Of a DNA stretch of 64,000 bases, positions 16,449 to 24,799 are shown piece by piece (the first letter of the stretch is position 1; each line of letters begins with the position of its first letter). A program made the position numbers and the translations under genes. Below the pieces are notes generated by a model. That model had not been told where the DNA came from and did no database searches. It worked only from the letters and a program-made list of their open reading frames with translations. Location of the stretch: assembly GCF_900100925.1 (NCBI RefSeq), contig NZ_FNKO01000001.1, positions 930,001 through 994,000 of the forward strand. Reading direction: 5' to 3'. This DNA is from Actinopolyspora saharensis. Lineage in GTDB: Bacteria; Actinomycetota; Actinomycetes; Mycobacteriales; Pseudonocardiaceae.

Positions 16449-17225
16449 GTGCGACGGAAACGGGACGGTGACGAAATGAGACCCCGCAGGTACGCGCGGA
16501 GTGTGCGAAACAGCATGATCGTCGGAGAATGGGAGCCGCACACCTGTGCTGAAGTCGAGTTCACGTTGCCCAGCGCGGATGATCGGCTGCACTTCGACGT
16601 CAGTGTCTCCGTGGAGGCTCGGTGGGGTGGAGTCGGACCACTCCCGCCTTCGCTGCTCGACATCGCACGGGAGGGAATGGCCAGGCGGGCTGAACAGGTG
16701 AGTGCGCAACGTGCTTTGACTGCCTCCGAGCGGTTGCGCGGTGAGCTGAACACGGCACTTTTCCGGTGGGAGCGGGTGGCCGCAACGGATGTCCACGCTC
16801 GTGGCCGCTGCGTGTCGGTCGACGTTGACGAGGAGCTCGTCGCGGCTGTCGAGATGCGCGAGCAAGCGCAGCGTCGACACGTCGCGATGTCGTGGCGGGA
16901 CCAGCAACGCAGGCATGATCAGGAGCGCATGTGCGCGGTGTTGCTCGATCCTCTCCGGGCGACGGCCTCGTGGTTTCTCGACAACCAGGACAAACCCGAA
17001 CAGGTGGCCACGATCGCGCGGTCCTTCCAGGAAGCGCGAAATGTGCTGGCCCCTGAGCAGCAGCAGGACTCCGCGGGCAAGCTCGTGGACGAGCTGCTGG
17101 GAACGGCTGATGAAGCGATGCGGGATCACTTGGTTGGGACCCTGGGGAAGGCGTTTGCGAGGTACGGTCGACAAGATCTGGTGACTCGTCTGGAGACGCC
17201 TCGCGAGGACGAAGCGCGTGAGTGA
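16449..17225 (+). CDS. Charged, mostly helical protein of the cyclase operon
   Basis: 258 residues from GTG at 16449, 10 bases after the preceding stop, with GGAAAGGCG as ribosome site. An N-terminal beta-rich portion (VEFTLPSADDRLHFDVSVSV) leads into long charged helices: MARRAEQVSAQRALTASERL, then AVEMREQAQRRHVAMSWRDQ and QRRHDQERM. It ends in an acidic helical tail. The strand-then-helix layout is loosely like SPFH/band-7 domains but cannot be assigned with confidence. There are no membrane segments. It closes the Crp-cyclase-STAND operon and probably forms a scaffold or effector partner (inference). I do not recognise the family. Confidence 0.6.
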   Translation: MRRKRDGDEMRPRRYARSVRNSMIVGEWEPHTCAEVEFTLPSADDRLHFDVSVSVEARWGGVGPLPPSLLDIAREGMARRAEQVSAQRALTASERLRGELNTALFRWERVAATDVHARGRCVSVDVDEELVAAVEMREQAQRRHVAMSWRDQQRRHDQERMCAVLLDPLRATASWFLDNQDKPEQVATIARSFQEARNVLAPEQQQDSAGKLVDELLGTADEAMRDHLVGTLGKAFARYGRQDLVTRLETPREDEARE

Positions 17226-17533
17226 GCTCGTCGAGTTGAACGAGCGCGTTCCGTATTAATACGTGTGCGCAGGATGATATCGGCCTGATGTGATCCGTGG
17301 AACATCGGAGCCAGCACGGGGTTGAGGGGACGTCCTCACATCGTCGGGAGCACGGTCCACACCTCCCCGCGGGCTGTGGTCCCCGTCGCTTCCGGCGGGC
17401 CCGTGGCCCCGCTGCACGGGAGTGATCCGGGCAATACCGGGAATAGCCGCCTCGGCCCGGCGCGTTCGTCCGGTTGACCGAAGCAGCGGTGCGAGTGGCT
17501 GCTGCGATGTCTGCGCGGAAGGGTGCGACCTCC
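17226..17533. other. Intergenic region with a 12-bp palindrome
   Basis: A 308-base gap between the cyclase operon and the LLM oxidoreductase. It contains a perfect A+T-rich palindrome CGTATTAATACG at 17252-17263, notable in this GC-rich DNA and a possible operator. No gene is convincing. The LLM gene ribosome site (GGAAGGG, 17517-17523) lies at its right end. Confidence 0.5.
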
Positions 17534-18517
17534 ATGGATGTCCCACTGTCCATTCTCGATCTCGCCAACATCGGCCAGGACGAAACGGCGGACGACAGTC
17601 TGCGAGCGAGCATCGATCTGGCGCAGCGAGCCGAGCGGTGGGGTTATCGGCGCATCTGGTATGCCGAGCACCACAACATGCCGCGCATCGCCTCCTCGGC
17701 CACGAGCGTGATCATCGGGCACATCGCCGCGCACACCAGTTCGATCCGCGTGGGTGCGGGCGGCATTATGCTGCCGAATCACGCCCCGCTGACCATCGCC
17801 GAGCAGTTTGGCACTCTGGAAACCCTGCACCCGGGGCGCATCGACCTCGGCCTCGGCAGGGCCCCGGGCAGTGACCAGCAGACCGCGCAGGCGCTGCGCC
17901 GCGACCCGAAGGCCGCGGAGAGCTTCCCGCAGGACGTGCAGGAGCTGCAGGGCTACCTGGGGGAGAAGTCCCTGGTGCAGGGCGTGGAGGCGGTGCCGGG
18001 CAAGGGCACCGGTGTGCCGCTGTACATCCTGGGTTCCTCGCTGTTCGGGGCCAAGCTCGCGGCCGCGCTCGGGTTGCCGTACTCGTTCGCCTCGCACTTC
18101 GCTCCGAACGCGCTGGAAGATGCCGTGTCGGTCTACCGGAACCAGTTCACTCCTTCGGAGCAGCTGTCCGAGCCCCACGTCATCGCCGGGGTCAACATCA
18201 TCGCCGCCGACACCGCGGAGAAGGCCCAGGAGCAGTTCCAGGCTGCCAAGCGCAGCAGGCTCCGGCTGCTCACCCGCAGGAATTTCACGCGGCAGGAGGC
18301 CGATGAGGCCCTGGAGTCGCCCGCCGGTCAGCAGGCCCAGCAGATGTTGACCTACTCCGCGGTGGGAACCGCCGAGGAGGCCAAGGAGTACTTGGACGGT
18401 TTCGCCAAGCACGCCCAGGCCGACGAGCTGATGGTCACCTCGCTGGCTCCCGAGCGGGAGGCCTGGCTGCGCTCCTTCGAGCTGGTTGCCGAGGCCAGCG
18501 GTATGACCTCGGCCTGA
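17534..18517 (+). CDS. LLM-class flavin-dependent oxidoreductase (luciferase-like)
   Basis: 327 residues, typical for single-subunit luciferase-like monooxygenases of the YhbW type. Visible family blocks are the opening [14 protein letters not shown], the [18 protein letters not shown] strand-helix, [20 protein letters not shown], and [20 protein letters not shown] (the FMN/F420-contacting loop). The C-terminal [18 protein letters not shown] helix is the usual dimer end. Such enzymes use FMNH2 or F420; the cofactor cannot be decided here, though the YhbW-like branch is normally flavin-linked. The ATG at 17534 is chosen for its start-like MDVPLSILD block. Two hairpins terminate transcription immediately after it. 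Confidence 0.9.
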   Translation: MDVPLSILDLANIGQDETADDSLRASIDLAQRAERWGYRRIWYAEHHNMPRIASSATSVIIGHIAAHTSSIRVGAGGIMLPNHAPLTIAEQFGTLETLHPGRIDLGLGRAPGSDQQTAQALRRDPKAAESFPQDVQELQGYLGEKSLVQGVEAVPGKGTGVPLYILGSSLFGAKLAAALGLPYSFASHFAPNALEDAVSVYRNQFTPSEQLSEPHVIAGVNIIAADTAEKAQEQFQAAKRSRLRLLTRRNFTRQEADEALESPAGQQAQQMLTYSAVGTAEEAKEYLDGFAKHAQADELMVTSLAPEREAWLRSFELVAEASGMTSA

Positions 18518-18530
18518 GGGCCGCTTCCCG

Positions 18531-18571
18531 GTGGCAGGGCGGGCCGAGCCCTCACTCGGCCCGCCTGCCAC
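18531..18571 (+). terminator. Hairpin terminator after the LLM oxidoreductase gene
   Basis: GTGGCAGGGCGGGCCGAG (18531-18548) pairs with CTCGGCCCGCCTGCCAC (18555-18571), with one bulged G and a 6-base loop. It begins 13 bases past the stop. Confidence 0.7.
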
Positions 18572-18601
18572 GTCGGTGGAGACACCACCGCGTTCTCGGA
18601 C

Positions 18602-18647
18602 GGACCGCCGTGGAACCGCCTTCCACGGCGGTCCGTTTTTGTTTTTC
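18602..18647 (+). terminator. Classical rho-independent terminator
   Basis: A perfect 14-bp stem (GGACCGCCGTGGAA at 18602-18615, complement at 18621-18634) with a 5-base loop is followed by G and two T tracts (18636-18647). This is the strongest intrinsic terminator in the window and backs up the hairpin at 18531-18571. Confidence 0.9.
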
Positions 18648-18994
18648 CCGAAATCATTTCTGCTCGGTCGACCGCTCTTCTGTTCTCGGGTTTTCGCGAC
18701 GATTTTCGCGAGCTGTTCTCCGCATTTTCGGTGCGGTGCTTTCTCGTGCTTCCGGGTGAGACCTTGCTGTGCGTCTTGTTCCCGTCGGGATCTGGTTTGT
18801 AGTTTTTGTTCGAGCCGATCCGACGTGGAGGTGCTCGACTGCACTGTTTTTGACGGCGACCTCTCGTGATGTGAGCGCGGTTCGCCTGCGCTCGGAAAAA
18901 ACGATTCTCGCGGCAATTTTTTCTTCTTCGTCCTGCTGCATCTAGTCGTGCTCGCTCGTCCAGTGAAGATGTTTCCCCGTTTTGGAGAGTCGAC
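18648..18994. other. T-rich leader region upstream of the GMC oxidase operon
   Basis: About 350 bases with no credible gene and conspicuous T/TTC runs on the plus strand. It must contain the promoter of the GMC operon and would give a long 5' leader if transcription starts early. GGAGAG at 18984-18989 is the ribosome site of the following ATG. No riboswitch family was recognised. Confidence 0.45.
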
Positions 18995-20665
18995 ATGGAG
19001 TCCGCTCAAAAACCGGACGTTTTGATCGTGGGCACGGGCCCCGTGGGGGCGACCTACGCTCGTGTGCTGCTGAAACTGAACTCGAATATCAAGGTCACCA
19101 TGGTGGACGCAGGCGCCAAGCTGTCCGAGGAGCACGGCGAGCACCTGCGCAACAGCCGCGTCTACCAGGACAACTGGAACACGTTCGCCGATACGGTGAC
19201 GGCGAGCGTCCAGCCGTTCTCGCGGGTGGCGGAAGGCGGTGGGTACCAGGAGACGTTGGACAAGACGGCCTTTCAGCACCGGAAATCAGATTTCAACTTC
19301 TACAATCCCGAGCAGGACCCGCGGAAAAACCTCTCCGGCGCGGCGGGTGCTTACGCGGTCGGGGGAATGTCCACGCTGTGGACGTGCGCGGTGCCCCGCC
19401 CGCACCCCAGGATGGAGCGTTCCGATCTCATCAACGACGGCGAGTGGGGCGATCTCTTCGAGGTCGCGGAGAGTTTCCTGCGCAAAAGTTCGGAGGAGTT
19501 CAACTTCCAGCGCCAGAAGGTGACCAAGAAGGCGCTGAAGGATTTCTTCGACCGGCGCTCGGAGGACTACCCCTTCCCGGTGCCCGCGGACTACCCGGTG
19601 CAGAACCTGCCCATGGCGGCCCGACGTCGCGGCAGGGGCGAGTTCGGAGCCGAGGACGGGTACGTGAAGTGGACCGGCGTCGACGACATCCTGGCCCCGG
19701 TGTGGGCCGACGAGAACACCAGGGACCGGCTGACCATCCTGTCCGAGCGCCTGGTGACGAGACTCAACACCGACAAGCCGCAGCAGTCCGGCAGCCGGAT
19801 CGTCTCCGCTGACGTCCAGAACTTCAATACCCTGAGGAGCGAGCGGATCGAGGCCGACAAGTTCATCGTCGCCACGGGGCCGATCTTCGGGCCCCAGCTG
19901 CTGTGGAACTCGCGGATCCGCCACAACGCGCTGGGCCGGTATCTCAACGACCAGCCGGTGGCCTCGTGCTTTGCCGTCCTGAGCGAGGACATCGTCGGCT
20001 CCTTCCGGGACGACGAGGGCCACGCGGGGATCGACGCGCTGGCGCCGAACGCGGCCGAACCTCAGGTGTGGGTCCCGGTCTCGGAGAAACGTCCCTGGCA
20101 CGTGCAGGTGCACCAGGATCCGATCAACTTCACCACACCGGGCCCGGAGCTGGTGGATCAACGGTTGCTGGTGTTCCTGCAGTGGTTCGGCATGGCCGAG
20201 CCGCTGGCGGAGAACCGGGTGACCTTCTCCAAGGAGAACACGGACCTGATGGGCATGCCGCAGCCCATATTCGAGTACACCATGCCGGACAAGGCGGCAC
20301 AGCGCGCGCACCGCATGATCGGCGAGCTGGCGGAGGCCTCCCTGTCCTTGGGTGGCTGGTTGCCGGGGCAGCTGCCCCAGTTCGAGCCGCCGGGGTCGTC
20401 GCTGCACCTGCAGTCGACCACTCGCATGGGGGCCAACGACCACGGCGACTCGGTGGTCGACGTGAACTCGCGGCACTGGGGTTTCGAGAACCTCGCGGTG
20501 GGCGGGATCAACGTCATTCCCACGGCCACGGCGTGCAACCCCACTCCCACCGGGGTGGCGATCGCGGTGAAGTCGGCGGCGCACATGGCCCTGGGCCGCG
20601 ACGCCACCGGCGAGGAGTACCAGAAGCTCACCGAGACCGAGGCGAACGCGGAGGGCACGGCGTGA
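18995..20665 (+). CDS. GMC-family FAD oxidase (pyranose 2-oxidase/C-glycoside 3-oxidase-like)
   Basis: 556 residues. The N-terminal dinucleotide motif GTGPVGATYARVLL starts at about residue 12. The flavin-anchoring block AAGAYAVGGMSTLWTCAVPR and the ending LHLQSTTRMG then NLAVGGINVIPTATACNPTP are those of pyranose-2-oxidase-type GMC enzymes; an N-P-T near the end carries the catalytic Asn, and a His in the LHLQST region may serve as base. Family members oxidise a sugar or glycoside hydroxyl to a ketone (C2 or C3). The next gene encodes a TIM-barrel isomerase and overlaps it by 4 bases, as in systems that oxidise glycosides and then cleave or isomerise them (such as the carminate-oxidase-type loci). 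Substrate is inferred to be a glycoside or inositol-like compound. Confidence 0.85.
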   Translation: MESAQKPDVLIVGTGPVGATYARVLLKLNSNIKVTMVDAGAKLSEEHGEHLRNSRVYQDNWNTFADTVTASVQPFSRVAEGGGYQETLDKTAFQHRKSDFNFYNPEQDPRKNLSGAAGAYAVGGMSTLWTCAVPRPHPRMERSDLINDGEWGDLFEVAESFLRKSSEEFNFQRQKVTKKALKDFFDRRSEDYPFPVPADYPVQNLPMAARRRGRGEFGAEDGYVKWTGVDDILAPVWADENTRDRLTILSERLVTRLNTDKPQQSGSRIVSADVQNFNTLRSERIEADKFIVATGPIFGPQLLWNSRIRHNALGRYLNDQPVASCFAVLSEDIVGSFRDDEGHAGIDALAPNAAEPQVWVPVSEKRPWHVQVHQDPINFTTPGPELVDQRLLVFLQWFGMAEPLAENRVTFSKENTDLMGMPQPIFEYTMPDKAAQRAHRMIGELAEASLSLGGWLPGQLPQFEPPGSSLHLQSTTRMGANDHGDSVVDVNSRHWGFENLAVGGINVIPTATACNPTPTGVAIAVKSAAHMALGRDATGEEYQKLTETEANAEGTA

Positions 20666-21618
20666 CGATGACATCGGACAGGAACGTCAAGGTGGCCGGG
20701 GCGCCGATCAACTGGCGCAACGACGACTTCCCCGTGCTCGGCGCCGACACCGGGGTGGACACCATTCTGCGGGAGATCGCGCGTGCCGGGTTCGACGGCA
20801 CGGAGCTGGGGGCGGTGTTTCCCGGTGATCCCGCCCGGCTCTCCGCGGTGCTGCGGCGTTACGGCCTGGAGCCTGCCGCGGGCTGGTTCAGCGCCTTCCT
20901 GCTGAGCAGGTCCGTCGACCAGGAGTACGAGCGGTTCGACCGCTACTGCGCCTTCCTCGCCGCGGCGGGGGCCAAGCACGTGAACACGGCGGAGTGCACG
21001 CGCTGTCCGTTCAAGAAGTTCGACGACGACCCGTACACCCAGCACTTCTCCGCGGTCACCAAGCAGCTGTTCCCGCGGGCGGTCCCCGCCCCCGACGAGG
21101 GGGAGTGGGACACGCTCGCCCGGGGGATGGTGGAGTTCGACGGCATCGCGCACCGGCACGGGCTGAGCCTCGGCTACCACCCCCACATCCAGACGGTCGT
21201 CGAGAACACCGCCGACCTCGACGAGCTCGCGCGGCGGGTGGACGAGCTGTCCGGCGGCAAGGTGCACCTGCCGATCACGCTGGACACGGGGCATCTGGCG
21301 CTGGCAGGCGACGATCCGCTGCGGACGTTGGACAAGTACGTCAAACAGGTCACGCACCTGCACGTCAAGAACATCCGCCCCGCGGTGGTCGACAAGGTCA
21401 GGAAGGAGCGCACGGGCTTCGAGTTCGCGATCATCGAGGGGTTGTTCACCGTGCCCGGCGACGGTGGTCTCGAATTCGAGCCGATCTTTCGGACCCTGCG
21501 CGAGCACGACTACCGGGGCTGGATCGTGGTGGAGGCCGAGCAGAATCCGGGGACGGCGGACCCCTACCTGTACTCCAGGTTGTCCCGGGAGTACATCAGG
21601 GACGTGGCAGGATGGTGA
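20662..21618 (+). CDS. Xylose-isomerase-like TIM-barrel protein (sugar epimerase/IolE-like)
   Basis: 318 residues from GTG at 20662, overlapping the GMC stop (GTGA); an ATG two codons later is possible. Repeated beta-alpha units are visible. Metal-ligand-type residues occur in KHVNTAECTRC, GLSLGYHPHIQTVVEN (His), PITLDTGHLALAGDDP (Asp-His), THLHVKNIRP and WIVVEAEQNPG (Glu), the set used by sugar epimerases, IolE dehydratase and the catalytic subunits of C-glycoside deglycosidases. It probably acts on the keto product of the upstream oxidase (inference). No partner like the small CarB/DgpB subunit is seen next to it. The stop overlaps the following gene by 7 bases. Confidence 0.8.
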   Translation: MTMTSDRNVKVAGAPINWRNDDFPVLGADTGVDTILREIARAGFDGTELGAVFPGDPARLSAVLRRYGLEPAAGWFSAFLLSRSVDQEYERFDRYCAFLAAAGAKHVNTAECTRCPFKKFDDDPYTQHFSAVTKQLFPRAVPAPDEGEWDTLARGMVEFDGIAHRHGLSLGYHPHIQTVVENTADLDELARRVDELSGGKVHLPITLDTGHLALAGDDPLRTLDKYVKQVTHLHVKNIRPAVVDKVRKERTGFEFAIIEGLFTVPGDGGLEFEPIFRTLREHDYRGWIVVEAEQNPGTADPYLYSRLSREYIRDVAGW

Positions 21619-22643
21619 CCGGTCGCTCGTGGGACCTGCGTCCCTTCGTCTCCTGGATCAACGAGGTGTTCCTGCCCGAGGCGAAGGCGGGTCCGGGAAT
21701 CGCCGAGTACGGGCAGTCGCCGCGGTCCACGCGTCCGGGGCTGTACGGCACCGCGGACGCCGCGTGCATTCTGTACACCGTGGACAGGCTGGACGAGTTG
21801 CGTCCGGCCGAGGTGTGGCTGCGGGAGATCGGGCGCTACCAGGACTGCCGTTCCGGCTACTTCGTCGATGACACGCCGGTGCTGGCCACCGCCCACAACA
21901 CCGGTTTCGCGGTGGGGGCGCTGCAGTTGTTCTGCCCGGAGCTGCACAACGGGGTGCTGCCGAAGCACCGGCTGTCCTTCGCCGAGGCGATGCGGGACAC
22001 CTCCTGGTGCGAGCGCTTCTTCGACACGCTCGACTGGCGCTCGCGGTGCTACGAGGCCGGTGAGATCGTCACCGGCCTGGCGTCGACGGTGTACAACGTT
22101 TCCGGGCTCGTCGAGCGGCACTGGTTCCAGTGGCTGGTCGACTACGTCGAGAACGGCAGACTCGACCCCGCCACCGGCATGGTCGGCATCGGCAAACCCT
22201 CCACGGGTGATCTCGACCAGATCGGGGGGACGTTCCACTTCGACTTCCTGTGGGCGGCGCTCGACCGCACCCTCGGGCATCCGCAGGAGCGGGCCGAAGC
22301 GCTGCTGGGTTTGCAGCGTTCGGACGGGCTGTGGGACGAGCACAACCCGTGGTGGTTGACCTTCGACGCGGTCTACATGCTCGGCCGCGCCCTGCCGCAC
22401 CTGGACGACGACCTGGCGGAGCGGACCCGGCGGGCCGTGGGCAGAGCTGTTGACGTGCTCGTCGCCCGGGCGCTGGATTCCGGGCAACGCGAACGGGACT
22501 TCGTCGACAGCTGGATGGGTACGCACACGCTCACCGGTGCGGTCTCGGCGTTCGCCCACGTGCAGCGGCACCTGTTCGGCACCGAACGCGTGCGGACCGA
22601 ACGCCCGCTGCGCCCGGTTCTGGATCGCCGCCCCTACATATGA
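21612..22643 (+). CDS. Predicted alpha/alpha-toroid protein of the GMC oxidase operon
   Basis: 343 residues from ATG at 21612, 7 bases inside the preceding gene. The sequence is a series of amphipathic helix pairs with Gly/aromatic turns: YGTADAACILYTVDRLDELR, LATAHNTGFAVGALQLFCPE, TFHFDFLWAALDRTL and SWMGTHTLTGAVSAFAHVQR. This resembles the (alpha/alpha)6 barrels of unsaturated-glucuronyl hydrolases, prenyltransferase-like and cyclase folds. I could not match a named family. Asp residues at helix ends (FVDDTPVL, GDLDQIGG) could be catalytic. Coupling to a sugar oxidase and an isomerase suggests it processes the same carbohydrate or glycoside (inference). Confidence 0.7.
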   Translation: MVTGRSWDLRPFVSWINEVFLPEAKAGPGIAEYGQSPRSTRPGLYGTADAACILYTVDRLDELRPAEVWLREIGRYQDCRSGYFVDDTPVLATAHNTGFAVGALQLFCPELHNGVLPKHRLSFAEAMRDTSWCERFFDTLDWRSRCYEAGEIVTGLASTVYNVSGLVERHWFQWLVDYVENGRLDPATGMVGIGKPSTGDLDQIGGTFHFDFLWAALDRTLGHPQERAEALLGLQRSDGLWDEHNPWWLTFDAVYMLGRALPHLDDDLAERTRRAVGRAVDVLVARALDSGQRERDFVDSWMGTHTLTGAVSAFAHVQRHLFGTERVRTERPLRPVLDRRPYI

Positions 22644-22768
22644 TCCGGGCGTGAGTTCGGTCGTGAGCGGGCCGCCGCGGGTGGTCCGCTCACGCGCGCT
22701 CTTCGCTGTGGCGAGGTGTGTGTGTACGCTCCCGGACGGTGATTGAGCGCGCTAGTGGGGAGTGGGGC

Positions 22769-23572
22769 ATGAACATCGGGGATCCGGTGCGGTCCGAGGG
22801 GATCGACGTGGAGACGCCGAACGCGGCGCGGATGTACGACTACTACCTCGGCGGGTCGCACAACTTCGCCGCGGATCGGCAGGCCGCCGAGCGGGCGGTG
22901 GGGATCACCCCGACGATGATCCCGGGGGCGCGGGGCAACCGGGCGTTCCTGCAGCGGGCGGTGCGGTTCTGCCTGGAGCAGGGGATTCGCCAGTTCCTGG
23001 ATCTGGGGTCGGGAATTCCCACGGTGGGCCACGTGCACGAGATCGCCCACGCGCAGGACCCGTCGGCCCGGGTGGCCTACGTCGACAACGAGCACGTCGC
23101 GGTGGCCCACACGCGTCAGATCCTCGAGGGCGTCGACACGGCCACGATCACCCAGGCCGATCTGCGTCGTCCCGCGGAGGTGCTGGCCGCGCCGGGTGTG
23201 GCCGGGCTGCTCGACTTCGAGGAGCCGGTGGCCGTGCTGGCCGCGGCGGTGCTGCACTTCATCGGTGACGAGGAGGGGCCCGCCGAGATCGTGGAGGCCT
23301 ACCGCCGGGCGGTGGCTCCGGGCAGTTACCTGGTGGTTTCGCACATCACCGATCACTACGACGAGCCGGACCGGGTCGAGGGGATCTCGAAGCTGTACCG
23401 CGACACCACCCACATGGCCAACCATCGTTCGGTGGAGGAGTTCACCGCGCTGCTCGGCGATCTCGAGCTGGTCGAGCCGGGTCTGGTGCACGCCACCGAG
23501 TGGCGGCCGGACACGGACGTGGTGCCGGAGGGCGCCCGCAACGCGTTCTGGGCCGCGGTCGGGCGGTGCTGA
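22769..23572 (+). CDS. SAM-dependent methyltransferase, PF04672/SAV2177 type
   Basis: 267 residues, starting MNIGDPVRSEGIDVETPNAA. The family signature ARMYDYYLGGSHNFAADRQA follows at about 20-40, then FLDLGSGIPTVGHVHEIAH (SAM-binding motif I) and RVAYVDNEHVAVAH (acidic ribose ligand). The C-terminal half has HITDHYDEPDRVEGISKLY and the usual FTALLGDLELVEPGLVH end. These proteins are abundant in actinomycetes, often in many copies, and their substrates are unknown. GGGGAGTGGGG before the ATG at 22769 sets the start. It stands alone between the GMC operon and a degraded IS element. Confidence 0.9.
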   Translation: MNIGDPVRSEGIDVETPNAARMYDYYLGGSHNFAADRQAAERAVGITPTMIPGARGNRAFLQRAVRFCLEQGIRQFLDLGSGIPTVGHVHEIAHAQDPSARVAYVDNEHVAVAHTRQILEGVDTATITQADLRRPAEVLAAPGVAGLLDFEEPVAVLAAAVLHFIGDEEGPAEIVEAYRRAVAPGSYLVVSHITDHYDEPDRVEGISKLYRDTTHMANHRSVEEFTALLGDLELVEPGLVHATEWRPDTDVVPEGARNAFWAAVGRC

Positions 23573-23600
23573 GTCGTTCTCCCGGCCGGAGTGGGTCCTG

Positions 23601-24517
23601 TTAGGGCATGTCTGACAAATGTTCGGCCCAGGCGATCACCGTGTTGAGCACCACAGCGGCCCGATAGGTCAGCGCGTGCTTGTCATAGCGAGTCGCGATC
23701 CCGCGCCACTGCTTGATGTGGCAGTAGCGGCGTTCGACGATGTTGCGGCCGCGGTAGGCGTTCGGGTCGAAGTTCGGCGGTCGACCGCCGGCTGATCCGC
23801 GCCGGAGGCGATGGCCCTTCTGGTCGTCGGGCTCGGAAATGTGGGCGGTGATGCCTCTGGCGCGCAGGTGCTCGCGGATCGCCCGCGAGGAGTAGGCCTT
23901 GTCTCCGCAGAGTCCATCAGGCCGGGTCCGCGGCCGTCCGACCGGGCGGCCGACCTTCAGCTGCTGCAGCAGTGGGACCAGCATTGGCGAGTCGCCGGCC
24001 TGGCCAGCGGTCAGCAGCACCACCAGCGGCAGTCCGTGGCCGTCGACGAGCTGGTGGATCTTCGTCGAGAGTCCGCTGCGCGAGCGGCCCAGGGCGTGAT
24101 CAGGCGGCTCGTGACCCGCCTGGTCCGGCTGGGTCTGTGGATTCGTGTAGTTCGATCCAGCCCCCTGTGTGGCGGCTGATGTTGGTCGCGTGCTGATGCG
24201 CGCGAGCGATCGTCGAGTCCACCGAGACCGTCCAGTCGATCTGTTCGGCCTCGTCAGCTGCCGCGGTCAGCCGGTACGGCACCCGGTCTCAGATGCCGTC
24301 GGCGGTCATCCGTCGGTGCCAGGTCCAGACCGTCTGCCAGGGGCCGAAGACCTCGGGCAGATCGCGCCAGGCGATGCCGGTCCGGTACCGGTAGATGATC
24401 GCCGCGACCATGGTTCGCGCGTCGGCGAAAGGTCTGCCTCCGCGGCTCGTGGGGCGGGGGCAGCATGTCCTCGATCATCGACCACTGGGCATCGGAGAGC
24501 ACCCGGAACCTCGACAT
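23601..24517 (-). pseudogene. IS5-family transposase, broken by frameshifts and a stop
   Basis: Pieces of one transposase lie in order on the minus strand in changing frames. MSRFRVLSDAQWSMIEDMLP is at the start, followed by YRYRTGIAWRDLPEVFGPWQ, TVSVDSTIARAHQHATNISR, LCGDKAYSSRAIREHLRARG and IVERRYCHIKQWRGIATRYD at the end. Catalytic Asp in VDSTIARAHQHA, Asp in LCGDKAYSS and Glu in IVERRYCHIK are still recognisable. A TGA at about 24288 replaces the Trp codon of the usual DG-hydrophobic-W-D motif, and at least two frameshifts break the frame. The gene is non-functional. Its stop TAA (23601-23603) abuts the left inverted repeat. Confidence 0.85.
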
Positions 24518-24564
24518 CTGGCCGGTCTCGCAGGACGGGTGCTACATATTCGTCAAACATGCCC
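23604..24564 (-). mobile_element. Degenerate IS5-family insertion sequence with terminal inverted repeats
   Basis: Left end GGGCATGTCTGAC (23604-23616) and right end GTCAAACATGCCC (24552-24564) are inverted copies matching at 12 of 13 positions. They enclose the broken IS5 transposase, giving a 961-bp element, a normal IS5 length. Adjacent bases (TTA on the left, ATC on the right) show no target duplication, so the insertion is old. Confidence 0.75.
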
Positions 24565-24595
24565 ATCGCCCGGACACGGCGCTGCCCCAATCGTT

Positions 24596-24790
24596 CTAAG
24601 CTCTCGACTTCTTCTGCGGGACGACAGTCATGCCGATGAGTGCGCCTGCGGTGGCCAGCATCAAGAGGGCTCCGACGATCATCACGATCTCAACCGGCAT
24701 CGGCAGTTCCAACACCACCGACAGGCCGCACAGCAGGACCGAGAGACCAGCAACGCAGGCGGCAGGAGCCCCAAACGCTTTCGTATTCAT
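24596..24790 (-). CDS. Small membrane protein, two predicted helices
   Basis: 64 residues from ATG at 24790 (a GTG two codons earlier is possible). Two hydrophobic segments, ACVAGLSVLLCGLSVVL and IVMIVGALLMLATAGALIGM, are separated by ELPMPVE, and the tail is basic (VVPQKKSRA), giving a helical hairpin with both ends inside. It follows a second small membrane gene by 9 bases on the same strand. It lies just beyond the degraded IS element. No family was recognised. Confidence 0.5.
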   Translation of the reverse strand: MNTKAFGAPAACVAGLSVLLCGLSVVLELPMPVEIVMIVGALLMLATAGALIGMTVVPQKKSRA

Positions 24791-24799
24791 GCCCACACT

